Shown here: positions 26,004 through 36,114 of the stretch, in pieces
Layout of the letters: every line of letters begins with the position of its first letter
Numbering within the stretch: the stretch's first letter is position 1
Assembly (NCBI RefSeq): GCF_008642315.1
Contig: NZ_CP029192.1
Location: forward strand, 124,001 to 188,000
Origin: Streptomyces venezuelae
GTDB lineage: Bacteria > Actinomycetota > Actinomycetes > Streptomycetales > Streptomycetaceae
Length of the DNA: 64,000 nucleotides
Direction: 5' to 3'
The notes under the pieces: model-generated
Seen by the model: the letters and a program-made list of their open reading frames with translations, nothing else
The model's database searches: none
What the model was told of the DNA's origin: nothing
Translations under genes and position numbers: made by a program

Positions 26004-26987
26004 TCAGGGGGCCGGGGCGAGCCGGGTCTCGATGGCGCGGGCCGCGCCGCGGCCGTAGGTCTGGTCGATGCGGTTGATCAGCTCGGCGGGGATGAGCTTG
26101 TACTCCTGGGTGCCGACCGATTCCAGGACGGTGGTGGCCAGCGCGCAGCCGAGCTGGGCGGCCCGTTCGTGCGGCAGCTGCCAGGCGGTGGCGGCCAAAA
26201 ACCCCGCGCGGAAGGCGTCGCCCGCCCCGGTGGGGTCGGTGATGTTGTCGGTGGGCACGGCCGCCACGTGCAGCCGCTGCGCGCCGGCGCGGGTGAGGGC
26301 GGCGCCGCCCGCGCCCAGGGTGGTGATCCAGGTGCCGACGCGGTCCAGGAGCTGCGGCCGGCTCCAGCCGGTGCGCTCCTGCAGCAGGGCGGCCTCGTAC
26401 TCGTTGGTGAACAGCCAGCGGGCGCCGTCCACCAACCGGCGGGCCTGCTCGCGGTCCAGGCGGGCCAGTTGCTGGGAGGGGTCGGCGGCCACCGGCAGGC
26501 CCAGGCGGTGGGCGGTGGCGGTGTGGCGCAGCATCGCCTCGGGGTCGTCGGCGCCGATCAGGACCAGGGCGGGCGGCCCGGTGCGGGCGGTGACCGCGGC
26601 CAGGTCGATGCGGGCGGCCTCGGCCATGGCGCCGGCGTAGAAGGTGGCGATCTGGTTCTGGTCCTGGTCGGTGGTGCACACGAAGCGGGCGGTGTGCAGG
26701 GTGTCACTGACCTGGACGGCGGTGGTGTCCACGCCGTGTTCGCGCAGCCAGGTGCCGTACTCGGCGAAGTCCAGGCCCGCGGCGCCGATGAGGACCGGGT
26801 CCAGCTCCAGCAGGCCCAGGCCGAAGGCGATGTTGGCGCCGACGCCGCCGCGGCGGACCTCCAGGCGGTCGGCGAGGAAGGACAGGGAGACCCGCTCCAG
26901 CTGCTCCTTGATCAGCTGCTCGGCGAAGCGGCCGGGGAACACCATCAGATGGTCGGTCGCTATCGACCCGGTCACGGCGATACGCAC
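26004..26987 (-). CDS. PfkB-family adenosine kinase
   Basis: 327-aa ribokinase-family enzyme matching actinobacterial adenosine kinase, which removes adenosine released from S-adenosylhomocysteine and so pulls methylation forward. The start is a GTG giving (M)[20 protein letters not shown], the conserved beginning of this group; AAGGAG lies 9 bp upstream. [14 protein letters not shown] (substrate side) and the anion-hole motif [15 protein letters not shown] (catalytic Asp) are intact. It sits between metK and metF on the same strand. A different nucleoside or sugar substrate cannot be excluded, but the context supports adenosine. Confidence 0.9.
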   Translation of the reverse strand: MRIAVTGSIATDHLMVFPGRFAEQLIKEQLERVSLSFLADRLEVRRGGVGANIAFGLGLLELDPVLIGAAGLDFAEYGTWLREHGVDTTAVQVSDTLHTARFVCTTDQDQNQIATFYAGAMAEAARIDLAAVTARTGPPALVLIGADDPEAMLRHTATAHRLGLPVAADPSQQLARLDREQARRLVDGARWLFTNEYEAALLQERTGWSRPQLLDRVGTWITTLGAGGAALTRAGAQRLHVAAVPTDNITDPTGAGDAFRAGFLAATAWQLPHERAAQLGCALATTVLESVGTQEYKLIPAELINRIDQTYGRGAARAIETRLAPAP

Positions 26988-27234
26988 AAGAAAGCACTCC
27001 TTGGACCAGCGCGGGAGGCGGGGGCGGGGCGGGAAGAACCCAGCAGAAGACGGCGCGGGCAGCGCGGGCAGCCGGGCGCGGCGCAACGACGGCACAGGAA
27101 CGGTGCGGGGGCGGTGCGGGGTTGGTGTGTTCCGGGCGCGCGGCGGGGGCGGTGCCCGGCGCAGGGCCGCCCCCGCCCGTGCCGCGCGCCCGGGCCGGAC
27201 GGTGCGGTGCGGGGCGGTGCGGGGGCGGGGGCGG

Positions 27235-28449
<1,215 letters not shown>

Positions 28450-28634
28450 GACACTCCAGGGCGGTGGCGGGTGGATGTGCGGCGCAGGGGGCGAGGGGCG
28501 GCGGGGCGGGGTTGTGGTGGTGGGGCCTTGGAACTTTGGAGCTTCGGGGCTTTGGAGCTTGGGGCCGTGGGGTTGTGGGGCCGTGGGGTTCTCGGCGGCC
28601 TCTTCGCTCAGCCCGGGGGGGGGTAGTGGGCGGC

Positions 28635-28670
28635 GGCCTCACATTGCGCGGGGCTGTGTCGTCGTAGAAA
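28635..28670 (-). promoter_or_regulatory. Conserved box before metK, shared with polyprenyl synthase 1
   Basis: Read on the minus strand: TTTCTACGACGACACAGCCC, then CGCAATGTGAGG. The same words, TACGACGAAACAG and AATGTGAGG, occur with equal spacing before polyprenyl synthase 1. The palindrome that follows there is absent here. It is likely a promoter or activator site, about 190 bp before the metK start. The rest of the 478-bp gap has nothing recognisable. Confidence 0.5.
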
Positions 28671-28927
28671 GGGGACGATGCCCCGAAGGCCGTTGTGCTG
28701 CCGGGGACGGACCCGCCCACCAGCCGACGCCCGAGGCCCGTCGGCCGGCAGCCGAGGGCCGGTGGGAGAGGGCAACCGCGGCTGGTGCCGGGCCGGTTGG
28801 GGCCGGCCCGGCGGGCGGGTGGACGCGGGCGGTGTGTCCTGCTTTCGCCGGCGCGTTTTGCCGGGACGGCGGAGGCGTCCCGGTCAGGGTGCGACGGGGC
28901 GCGGCGGGGGCCGGCGGGCTGGTGGGG

Positions 28928-29551
28928 TCAGGCGGCGGCGCGTCCCGCTTTGAGGGCGGCGGCGACGTCGGTCACGCGCCGGGCCTGGTAGGCGGCGGCC
29001 TGCAACGTCACCTCACTGGGCGCCACCTGATTGCCCGGCGCCCCCGCCACATGCGAGGTGCCATACGGGTTGCCGGTCTGGAACTGCACCGGATCGGTGT
29101 AGCCGGGCGGCACGATCACCCCGCCCCAGTGATAGAACGTGTTGGCCAGCGCCAAAATCGTCGACTCCTGACCCCCGTGCAGCGTACTGCTCGACGTGAA
29201 CGCCGAATACACCTTCCCCGCCAACTTCCCCTGCGCCCACAACGGACCCGTCGTCTCGATGAACGCCCGCAACTGACTGGACGGATTACCGAACCGCGTC
29301 GGCGTCCCCCACAACACCGCATCCGCCCACACCAGATCCTCATGCACCGGCTCAGGAACCTCCGCATGCTCGGCCCGGTAGCGCTCCCAGGCCGCATTGG
29401 CCGCCACCGCCGCCGCCGGCGCCGTCTCGGCCACCCGCCGCACCCGCACCCGCGCCCCCGCCTTCTCCGCCCCCTCCGCCGCCGCATGCGCCAACGCATG
29501 CACATTGCCCATCGCACTGTAATAAACGATCGCCACGTTCACGGTTGTCAT
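28928..29551 (-). CDS. WrbA-like NAD(P)H:quinone oxidoreductase
   Basis: 207-aa flavodoxin-fold protein with the FMN-phosphate loop VYYSAMGNVHALA, WGTPTRFGNPSSQLRAF and FTSSSTLHGGQESTIL, as in WrbA. It would reduce quinones by two electrons. As the last gene after THN synthase, cupin and aminotransferase, it probably keeps a naphthoquinone intermediate in the hydroquinone form or protects the cell from redox cycling (inference). The metal-like WrbA signature GNPYGTSHVAGAPG is retained. Confidence 0.9.
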   Translation of the reverse strand: MTTVNVAIVYYSAMGNVHALAHAAAEGAEKAGARVRVRRVAETAPAAAVAANAAWERYRAEHAEVPEPVHEDLVWADAVLWGTPTRFGNPSSQLRAFIETTGPLWAQGKLAGKVYSAFTSSSTLHGGQESTILALANTFYHWGGVIVPPGYTDPVQFQTGNPYGTSHVAGAPGNQVAPSEVTLQAAAYQARRVTDVAAALKAGRAAA

Positions 29552-29694
29552 GACTGGGTTCCTTCGTGTGTGCGGGGGTGGGTGGGGCGGGCCCGGCGGC
29601 CCGCCCGGAACGGCCCGGGGGCCGGGGCGGGGGGGCGGGGGTCAGCGGCGTGGTGCGGGCGCGGTTCAGGGCTGCGGGGTGGGCGGCCGGGCGT

Positions 29695-30840
29695 TCATGC
29701 GGTGGTGGTGCGGTGGGTGCGCAGGGCGGTGCGCAGGGCGGCCACGACGCGTTCGACCTGGCCGGTGGTGAGTTCGGCGTGCATGGGGATGGCCAGGTGG
29801 CGGTGGAAGAGGTCGGCGGAGACGGGGCAGGTCTGCTTGGTCTCGAAGACCGGCTGCAGGTGGGTGGCCCAGGTGCCGTGGCCGCAGCCGATGCCCTGGC
29901 CGCGCAGGTCGGCGGCGAGGGCGGCGCGGTCGATGCGGTCGTCCAGGCGGACCAGGTAGGACTGCCAGGCGTGGGTGCGGTCGTCGGGGACCTGGGGCAG
30001 GGTCAGCAGGTCCTCGTCGGCCAGGAGGCGCTGGTAGTGGGCGGCGACCGCGGCGCGGCGGGCCAGGAGTTCCTCGATCCGGCCGATCTGCACCTGCAGG
30101 ATCGCGGCGGCGATGTCGGAGAGTTTGAAGTTGTAGCCGACCTCGGTGAATTCGGGGACGGGCAGGCCCACGACCTTGGACTGGTCGAAGATGCTGCCGA
30201 TGCCGAAGGAGGAGCGCAGCCGGGCGTCGGCGGCCACGGCGGCATCGGTGGCCACCAGGGCGCCGCCCTCGCCGCTGGTGGCGCCCTTGCGGCCGTGGAA
30301 GGACAGGCAGGCGACCTCGGCCAGGGCGCCGGCCTGGCGGCCCTGGTAGGTGGCGCCGACCGCGCAGGCGGCGTCCTCGATGAGGAAGAGGCCGTGCCGG
30401 TCGGCCAGGGCCTGCAGTTCGCGGTAGTCGGCGGGCAGGCCCACGGTGTCCACGGCGATGATGCCGACGGTCTTGGGGCCGATCAGGTCGGCGGCCGCCT
30501 GGGGGTCGATGGTGTGGGTGTCGGGGCGTACGTCGGCGAAGACGGGCACCGCGTCGAGGTAGCGCACCGCGTGGGCGGGGGCGGGGAAGGTGTAGTCGGC
30601 GACGATGACTTCGTCGCCGGGCCGGACGCCGAGGGCGAGCAGGGCCAGGTGCAGGGCGGCGCCGCAGTTGCTGACCGCGACGGCGTGGGCGTCGTAGCGC
30701 CGGGAGAGCTGGGCTTCCAGGGCTTTGCCCTTGGGGCCCTGGCCGGCGGGCCAGCCGGAGGCGAACACCTCGGCGACGGCGGCCAGTTCCTGCTCGCCCA
30801 GGCTGGCGTGGACCAGGGGGATGGGGTGGGGGTGGGTCAT
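29695..30840 (-). CDS. DegT/DnrJ/EryC1-family aminotransferase (NphE/Fur3-like)
   Basis: PLP enzyme of 381 aa. The PLP lysine lies in SFHGRKGATSGEGGAL, with VADYTFPAPAHAV and EDAACAVGA upstream. Most relatives act on keto-sugars, but in furaquinocin/naphterpin-type clusters a member next to the THN synthase aminates the oxidised naphthoquinone to 8-amino-flaviolin. No sugar genes are nearby, so that role fits best; it is inferred from context. The start lies 4 bp beyond the cupin stop codon, making a tight operon. A longer frame running up through the cupin gene is spurious. Confidence 0.88.
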   Translation of the reverse strand: MTHPHPIPLVHASLGEQELAAVAEVFASGWPAGQGPKGKALEAQLSRRYDAHAVAVSNCGAALHLALLALGVRPGDEVIVADYTFPAPAHAVRYLDAVPVFADVRPDTHTIDPQAAADLIGPKTVGIIAVDTVGLPADYRELQALADRHGLFLIEDAACAVGATYQGRQAGALAEVACLSFHGRKGATSGEGGALVATDAAVAADARLRSSFGIGSIFDQSKVVGLPVPEFTEVGYNFKLSDIAAAILQVQIGRIEELLARRAAVAAHYQRLLADEDLLTLPQVPDDRTHAWQSYLVRLDDRIDRAALAADLRGQGIGCGHGTWATHLQPVFETKQTCPVSADLFHRHLAIPMHAELTTGQVERVVAALRTALRTHRTTTA

Positions 30841-30844
30841 GTGC

Positions 30845-31384
30845 TCACTTCCCGTTGTCCGCGGTGGCGGGCGGCTGGTAGCGCAAGGGGGTGAGTTCCT
30901 GGACGTCGTAGCGCTTGCGCATGTCTTCGACGGCGGCCGCATCGACGGTGGTGCCGCGTGCCCAGATCTCGGCGATCTCTTCGAAGTAGTGCTCGTGGTC
31001 GGGCGAGGGATAGCTCTGGAAGAGCATCCGCACCGGTTTGTCGGTGGCGTTGCGGAAGGCGTGCGGGGTGCCGGGCGGCACGAACATGCAGCCGCCCTCG
31101 GCGGCGCGGATGACGCGTTCGCCGGTGGCGGACTGCCAGTGGTGCCAGGTGTCCCCGGTGCGTTCGGTGGGCTCGAAGCACAGCAGGTCCAGCTCGCCCT
31201 CCAGGACGTAGAAGAACTCCTGGGACTCGTGGTGGACGTGGGCGCCGACATCGAAGCCGGGCGGCACGACCACCTCGAAGATGGAGATGGCCGAGCCCTG
31301 CGCCTGGGTCGCCTTGAAGGTCACTTCCTGCGCCGGTGTGATCAGCTTGCGTCCCCCACCGGGCGGGAGGATCAGGGCAGTCAT
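30845..31384 (-). CDS. Cupin-domain oxygenase-like protein
   Basis: 179-aa single-domain cupin. Metal-binding motif 1 is HVHHESQEFFYVLEGEL (two His and Glu) and motif 2 is PPGTPHAFRNAT (His). Cupins beside bacterial THN synthases oxidise 1,3,6,8-tetrahydroxynaphthalene to flaviolin, and this one sits between the THN synthase and the aminotransferase, so it is a good candidate for that step. Non-oxygenase cupins cannot be excluded by sequence. Confidence 0.85.
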   Translation of the reverse strand: MTALILPPGGGRKLITPAQEVTFKATQAQGSAISIFEVVVPPGFDVGAHVHHESQEFFYVLEGELDLLCFEPTERTGDTWHHWQSATGERVIRAAEGGCMFVPPGTPHAFRNATDKPVRMLFQSYPSPDHEHYFEEIAEIWARGTTVDAAAVEDMRKRYDVQELTPLRYQPPATADNGK

Positions 31385-31725
31385 GTGTCGGGTTTCCTTC
31401 TTTCGGACGGGACCTCTCGCGTGCGCGGCCCGGAACGGTGCGGGGGCGCGGGGTGCGGGGGTGTGGTGGTGCCGGGGTGCGGTGGTGCCGGGGTGCGGTG
31501 GTGCCCGGGGGCGTGGTGCCGGAAGGTGGCGCGGGGATGCCCGGCCCGGACACGCCGGGCGTGGTGGTGCCCGGCCCGGACGTGGTGACCGGTCGGCCGT
31601 CAGGCGACCCGGCCCGGGCGCGGTGACGGGCCGGCCGTCAGGCGCGGTGGCGGGCCGGAAGGCAGGCCCCTGGGGCAGCCGGCCGGCGGTGACGGATCGG
31701 CCGGCAGGCGGGTGCGGCGGGCGGG
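31385..31725. repeat. Gene-free spacer with GGTGGTGCCGGGGTGC-type repeats
   Basis: 341 bp between the THN synthase and the cupin. Short direct repeats of about 16 bp (GCGGTGGTGCCGGGGT) cluster at 31460-31530, followed by GC-rich DNA rich in CGGCCGTCAGGCG words. No gene is supported. Confidence 0.55.
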
Positions 31726-32790
31726 TCAGCCGGCGGGCGGGCTGTCGCTGTTCCAGCGGCCCAGGGCCATCTCGGCGGTGATGCCGGGGCCGAAGCCGGC
31801 GATCAGGCCGGTGGCGTCCGGCATCGGGGTGTCCTCTTCGAACAGGCGCAGGGCGGCGTCCAGGACGACGGCGCTGGCGATGTTGCCGTACTCGGTCAGC
31901 GTCGACCAGCTGTGGCGGAAGACCTTGCGGTCCACGTCCAGGAACTTGGCCAGGTCGTTGAGGATGCGCGGGCCGCCGGCGTGGATGATGTAGAAGTCGA
32001 GGTTGGAGGCGTCCCACCGGTGGCCGGCGGCGAACTCGCGCAGCACCGGGGCGAGCGGCTCCATGGTGCCCGGCACCCGGCGGTCCAGCTGGAAGTGGAA
32101 GCCGGTGTCGCGCACCGAGTAGGAGATCCAGTCCTCGGTGTGGGGGATGAGGTAGGAGGAGTTGCTCTCCAGTTCGATGCCGGTGCCGCCGCGGCCGCGG
32201 ACCACGGCGGCCGCGACCGCGTCGCCGAACAGTCCGTCGGACAGCAGGGAGCCGATGTCGTCCATGTCGGGCTGGTAGCACAGCGAGCACAGCTCGCAGG
32301 AGACGATCAGGACGTTGCTGCCGGGGTGGGCCAGGCAGAAGTCGTGGGCCCGGTTGATGGCGGCGCCGCCGGCCGCGCAGCCCAGCTGGGCGATGGGGAT
32401 CTGGCGGGTGTCGGAGCGAAAGCCCATCTTGTTGATGAGCCAGGCCGTCAGCGAGGGCATGAGGAACCCGGTGCACGACACGTAGATGATCGCGTCGATG
32501 TCGCGGGCGTCGACCTCGGCGTTGGCCAGGGCTTCCTCGACGACCTCGGGGGTGCGCTTTTTCGACTCGGCCTCGTAGATGCGGTTGCGTTCGGTCAGGC
32601 CCGGGTGTTTGAGGGTCTGCTCGATGGGCTGGACGATATGCCGCTTCAGCACCCCCGTGTTGCGGATCAGCCGCAGGGCCAGGGGAAGCTGCGGCTTCCC
32701 GGCGTGGACCCGCTCGGCGAATTCCAGCGTCTCTTCGGCCGTGATGACGTTCTCCGGCACACGCACCGACGGCTTGCATAGCCTGGGCAT
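31726..32790 (-). CDS. rppA: 1,3,6,8-tetrahydroxynaphthalene synthase (RppA-type type III PKS)
   Basis: Chalcone-synthase-fold type III polyketide synthase, 354 aa, using five malonyl-CoA to make THN. It closely matches RppA: LVQPIE-like HIVQPIEQTLKHPGL, YVSCTGFLMPSLTAWLINKM, catalytic Cys in AQLGCAAGGAAINRAHDFC, His in YIIHAGGPRIL, Asn in LTEYGNIASAVVLDA and C-terminal GFGPGITAEMALG. It is the first gene of the naphthoquinone operon, with a shared promoter about 0.95 kb upstream. THN may go to melanin, but the aminotransferase, mevalonate and SAM genes point to a meroterpenoid naphthoquinone. Confidence 0.96.
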   Translation of the reverse strand: MPRLCKPSVRVPENVITAEETLEFAERVHAGKPQLPLALRLIRNTGVLKRHIVQPIEQTLKHPGLTERNRIYEAESKKRTPEVVEEALANAEVDARDIDAIIYVSCTGFLMPSLTAWLINKMGFRSDTRQIPIAQLGCAAGGAAINRAHDFCLAHPGSNVLIVSCELCSLCYQPDMDDIGSLLSDGLFGDAVAAAVVRGRGGTGIELESNSSYLIPHTEDWISYSVRDTGFHFQLDRRVPGTMEPLAPVLREFAAGHRWDASNLDFYIIHAGGPRILNDLAKFLDVDRKVFRHSWSTLTEYGNIASAVVLDAALRLFEEDTPMPDATGLIAGFGPGITAEMALGRWNSDSPPAG

Positions 32791-33122
32791 ATCGGGAATC
32801 CACTTTCTCTAGAGTCTGCCTTCTGCACGTGACTGAAGCGCTCGCGCACTCCCGGCGGCGCCGCCCGGGCGGGCGGCGGCAAGAACAGCGGTGACATCGC
32901 CTGCCGTGCCGCCTTCGCCGGGCCCGCGCCGGGTCCGCGCCGGGGCGCGGAACCAGGGGGTGCGGGCGCCGGGGAAGGCGGCACGAAATGAACGGCGGGC
33001 CCCCCGCCTCCTCCTTGGCCCTCCCGCCCAACTGCCTGCACGCCCGGCCCGGCCCGGCCCGGATGAGGTCGGCCGGCAAGCGGCCGGCCCGGACTGACCG
33101 GGCGGATGGGCGAGGGCGGAGG

Positions 33123-33245
33123 ACGGGCGCAAGGAGGGCAAGCGGACGCGGAAACAGTGGCGGGCGCAAGGGGGGGGCAAGCGGATGCGGAAACAGTGGC
33201 GGGCGCAAGGGGGGGGCAAGCGGACGCGGAAACAGTGGCGGGCAC
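33123..33245. repeat. 39-bp tandem repeat, three units
   Basis: Units containing GCAAGCGGACGCGGAAACAG recur at exact 39-bp intervals (GAAACAG at 33151, 33190 and 33229) with few changes. It lies between the shared promoter and the THN synthase start. Confidence 0.85.
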
Positions 33246-33711
33246 AGACGCGCCGGAGGAATCAGAGCAGGGTGGCGGCCGTGCGGGCGCACGACGCCGC
33301 ACCGCGCCGCACCGCCGTGCGGGCGGGCGCGTCGCGGGCAACTCGCCGGGCGCGTGGACGCGGTGGGGCCGCTCACGCCTGGGCCCCCTCCCCCGGCCGG
33401 CGCACGCCGCCCGCCCGCAAACCGACCGGCCCCGACGGCTCCCGCACCCGACCGCGCACCCCGCCCCTGGCGTGCGCTGGGCCAGGGCCGACGGCACCTT
33501 GTCCACTCAGTTGCCGTGGACAGGGGGTGCACCGAGCGCCGGCGCCGGGAAAAATGCCCCCGGCGTGGCCTGCCGGGCCGCCGACATCACCGCCTGCGGG
33601 CGCGGAAATTACCGTGGGAAAAAGGCGAGCCGCAAAGACGTGAAATCGGCTTAGCCCTGGAGGGGTGGCGGGATGTGATGCTCAACCTGCCGCCGTGGTA
33701 ACGGATTTGGG

Positions 33712-33785
33712 CAGGGAAGTCGTGCGGAAATAGTGACACGGATTCCGTCCCCGCACCAAGAGCCCCTGAAAGTGACGTAGGTCAC
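33712..33785 (-). promoter_or_regulatory. Shared promoter/operator element, copy 3 (naphthoquinone operon)
   Basis: On the minus strand GTGACCTACGTCAC is followed by CTTGGTGCGGGG and CCGTGTCACTATTTC, nearly the same as copy 1. The candidate -35 TTGGTG and -10 CACTAT are 18 bp apart, and CCCTGCCC follows. The long distance to the THN synthase start (about 0.95 kb) implies a long leader or an undetected small gene. Confidence 0.7.
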
Positions 33786-35157
33786 GGCGCCGGTGGCGGG
33801 GGCTCCCGGGCGGCGGGCACGCCGCGCAGGGCCCGGATGTGAATCCGCAGGCCGGATACACCGGCCCGGAGCGGGCACCGGAAGGCGCCCCGAGGGGGCC
33901 GGGCGGCCGCGCGGGGCGGCACACCCACGCCCGCCCAACTGGCCCGCACCGCAGGGGACATGCGGCCCGCCACCCCCTCCCCCGGCCGCATCCCCGGCCG
34001 CGCCCCCGGCCGCATCCCCGGCCGCGCCCCCGGCCGCGTCCCCGGCCGCGTCCCCGGCCGCTCCGGGCGAAGGCCGCGCCCGGCCCGCCCGGGCGGCGTC
34101 CGCAACCCGGATCGCGCGGCCCCTGCTCCCGGCCGCGCGCTACGGCCACCCGCCCCGGGTGCAGGCGACGGCCGGCCCGCGCAGTCCCCGGCACGAGGGC
34201 GGGGCACTGCCGGCGGGAGGTGCGACGGGCAGGGGGCGTACCGGCGTGGGGCAGCGCCGGCACGCCGTAGGGCCGACGCGAGGCAGTACCCGGCATGGCG
34301 CGTCGGCGACACGGGGCCCGGCGTGGAGCGGGCGCCGATGCGAGGCGTTACGGGCAGCAGGCGGTGCCGGAACAGGGCGTTGCCGGCACAAGTCCGCACC
34401 CGGCATGAGGCGTTGGCAGCAAGGAGCCGGCGGCGTTACGGGCAAGGGGCGTTGCCCACGTGGGGCCTTCGGGTGCGTGTGTGTGTGTGGGGGGCGTGGT
34501 CCTGGCTGCGGGCCGGGGGCCGTTGGCGTGCACCCGTGCGGTTCGGGGCCGGGTGCGGTTCGGGGACCGGGTTCGGGTGCACCCATGCGGTTCGGGCGCC
34601 GCGTCCTTGCCCGGCAGGCAGACAGTGGTCTTCGGCCTGCCCGGCAGTGGAGCATCCCGCCCGCACTCCTTCCTCCTCCCGCGCCGTGCGGGCACTCCTG
34701 CCCCGCAGGGGCGGCTGCCCCCCCGGGAGACGGCCCCGGTCCTGTCGCCCTCGGAGAGGAACTCCGCCCGGGCCCGGTGGGTCTCGCCCGCCCCCGCTCC
34801 GGCCGGGGGGGGCTGGCGGCCGGGGAGGCAACCGGTCTTGTCCCGGGGGGGGCGGGCTGTCGCCGTCCTCACCCGCCCGCCCGGGCCTCAGCCCCTGCCG
34901 TCGTGGGGTGTGGTGCCGTTTCCGGGCGGGTGGCTGCCCCCTGGCCCGCGGGCGGCTCCCCCGCTCCCGGGCGCAGGCGTAACGGGGAGAGGTTGTCGCC
35001 CGGGCCGGGTACCGGTGGGGAGGCGGTGGGGGTGTGTTCTTTGCGGTGGCTGGGGGCCGCAGCGGCGTGCGTGGGGGGCGGGCCGGGTCCGGGCGGGCCT
35101 GCCCCCCCCCGGGGGGGTGGCGTGAGCTGTCGGGGGCCTGTCCCGCCTGCCGGGGGG

Positions 35158-36114
35158 TTACAGGGTGCGGATGGAGGATTCGGCGTGGTGGCGGGCCAGG
35201 CGCAGGATCTGGCGGGTTTCGCGGGTGAGGGCGGCGCGGACCTCGCGGTGGGCCCGGGCCAGGTCCGCGCCGGGGCCCAGGACCTGCTCGATGGTGTCCT
35301 CGCGCAACAGGGCGTGGTGCTGGCACAGCACGGTGACGCCGCTCTCATCGGGCAGCACCGACCACTCGCCGCAGTGCGCGGCGAGCAACGGGCGGGGCAC
35401 GGTCGCCTTGTGCACGATGCGTCCGGCGTGCGGGAAACAGATACGGAAACCGGCCACGGTGGGAGTGCTGCCGTCGGCCGCGGCCAGGTCCAGGGCGACC
35501 TTCTGGATGCCCGGGCGGGGCTCTTCCAGCACGGCCCGGCGCACATGGGCGAGCCGGCCGGGCCAGGCGCAGACGTCGTAGAGGAAGTGGTAGACGAGTT
35601 CGGCGGGCCCTTTGAGGCGGATGGACTCGGCGAAGGAGAGCGCCAGCCGGTCCAGGCGGGGCCCCTGTTCGGCCAGCAACCGCAGGCTGCGCAGCGCGGA
35701 GTGGCTGTTGGCGGTGACGACTTCGCCCAGCCAGGCCTCGTCCTGGAGCCGTCCGCGCGCGGCGCTGAACTCGTGGGTGAGGGTCAGCCGGCAGCGGCCC
35801 GGCGCCCGTTCCTCCACCTGCCACACCCCGGCCATCGAGGCGGCCGCCTCCATCGGCTGGTCCTGACGGAAGGCGATCCGCCGGCGGGACAGGTCCTGCA
35901 CCCGTACGCAGGTCCAAGCGGTGACCTGCCCCTCGGCCAGCGCCCACATCCGCAGCCGTTCACGGACACCGTCGAAGTCCAGACGCTGGGCGTGCAGGAT
36001 CCGCGGCAAAAACAGCGGCCACCGTTCCGGATCGGCGATCAACGCGTAGACGACGTGCGCGGGCGCGGCCACCTCGACCGCGTGCGCCAGCTGCTGGATG
36101 CGCTCCCCGGTCAC
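35158..36114 (-). CDS. Didomain aromatase/cyclase-like protein (SRPBCC)
   Basis: 318-aa protein of two START/SRPBCC domains (about 1-150 and 160-318), the architecture of bacterial aromatase/cyclases that act on nascent aromatic polyketides. Domain 1 starts AHAVEVAAPAHVVYALIADP with WPLFLPRILHAQ; domain 2 starts ESIRLKGPAELVYHFLYDV with WPGRLAHVRR. The GTG start (VTGERIQQ) sits after AGGGG and GGAGGAG. No type II ketosynthase, chain-length factor or ACP is in the window, so the usual partner is missing. It may act with the type III PKS product or belong to a pathway beyond the window. Confidence 0.85.
   Translation of the reverse strand: MTGERIQQLAHAVEVAAPAHVVYALIADPERWPLFLPRILHAQRLDFDGVRERLRMWALAEGQVTAWTCVRVQDLSRRRIAFRQDQPMEAAASMAGVWQVEERAPGRCRLTLTHEFSAARGRLQDEAWLGEVVTANSHSALRSLRLLAEQGPRLDRLALSFAESIRLKGPAELVYHFLYDVCAWPGRLAHVRRAVLEEPRPGIQKVALDLAAADGSTPTVAGFRICFPHAGRIVHKATVPRPLLAAHCGEWSVLPDESGVTVLCQHHALLREDTIEQVLGPGADLARAHREVRAALTRETRQILRLARHHAESSIRTL

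Larger units (their letters stand above)
32791..35157. other. 2.4-kb gene-free, repeat-rich leader and intergenic region
   Basis: No frame here has family similarity or consistent codon structure. It holds a 39-bp tandem repeat, a shared promoter element, a 12-bp tandem repeat (CCCCGGCCGCRT, nine or so units, about 33975-34066), a GT run near 34481, and several diffuse GC-rich repeats. The left 0.95 kb would be the 5' leader of the THN synthase transcript if the promoter element is its start. Confidence 0.6.

Noticed and set aside
28450..28634. SAM riboswitch before metK
   Set aside because: I could not fold a recognisable SAM-I or SAM-II core there; the conserved box is more promoter-like.
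29695..31251. 518-codon frame fusing the cupin region to the aminotransferase
   Set aside because: The upstream part is out of frame with the real cupin; the aminotransferase begins at its own ATG 4 bp after the cupin stop.
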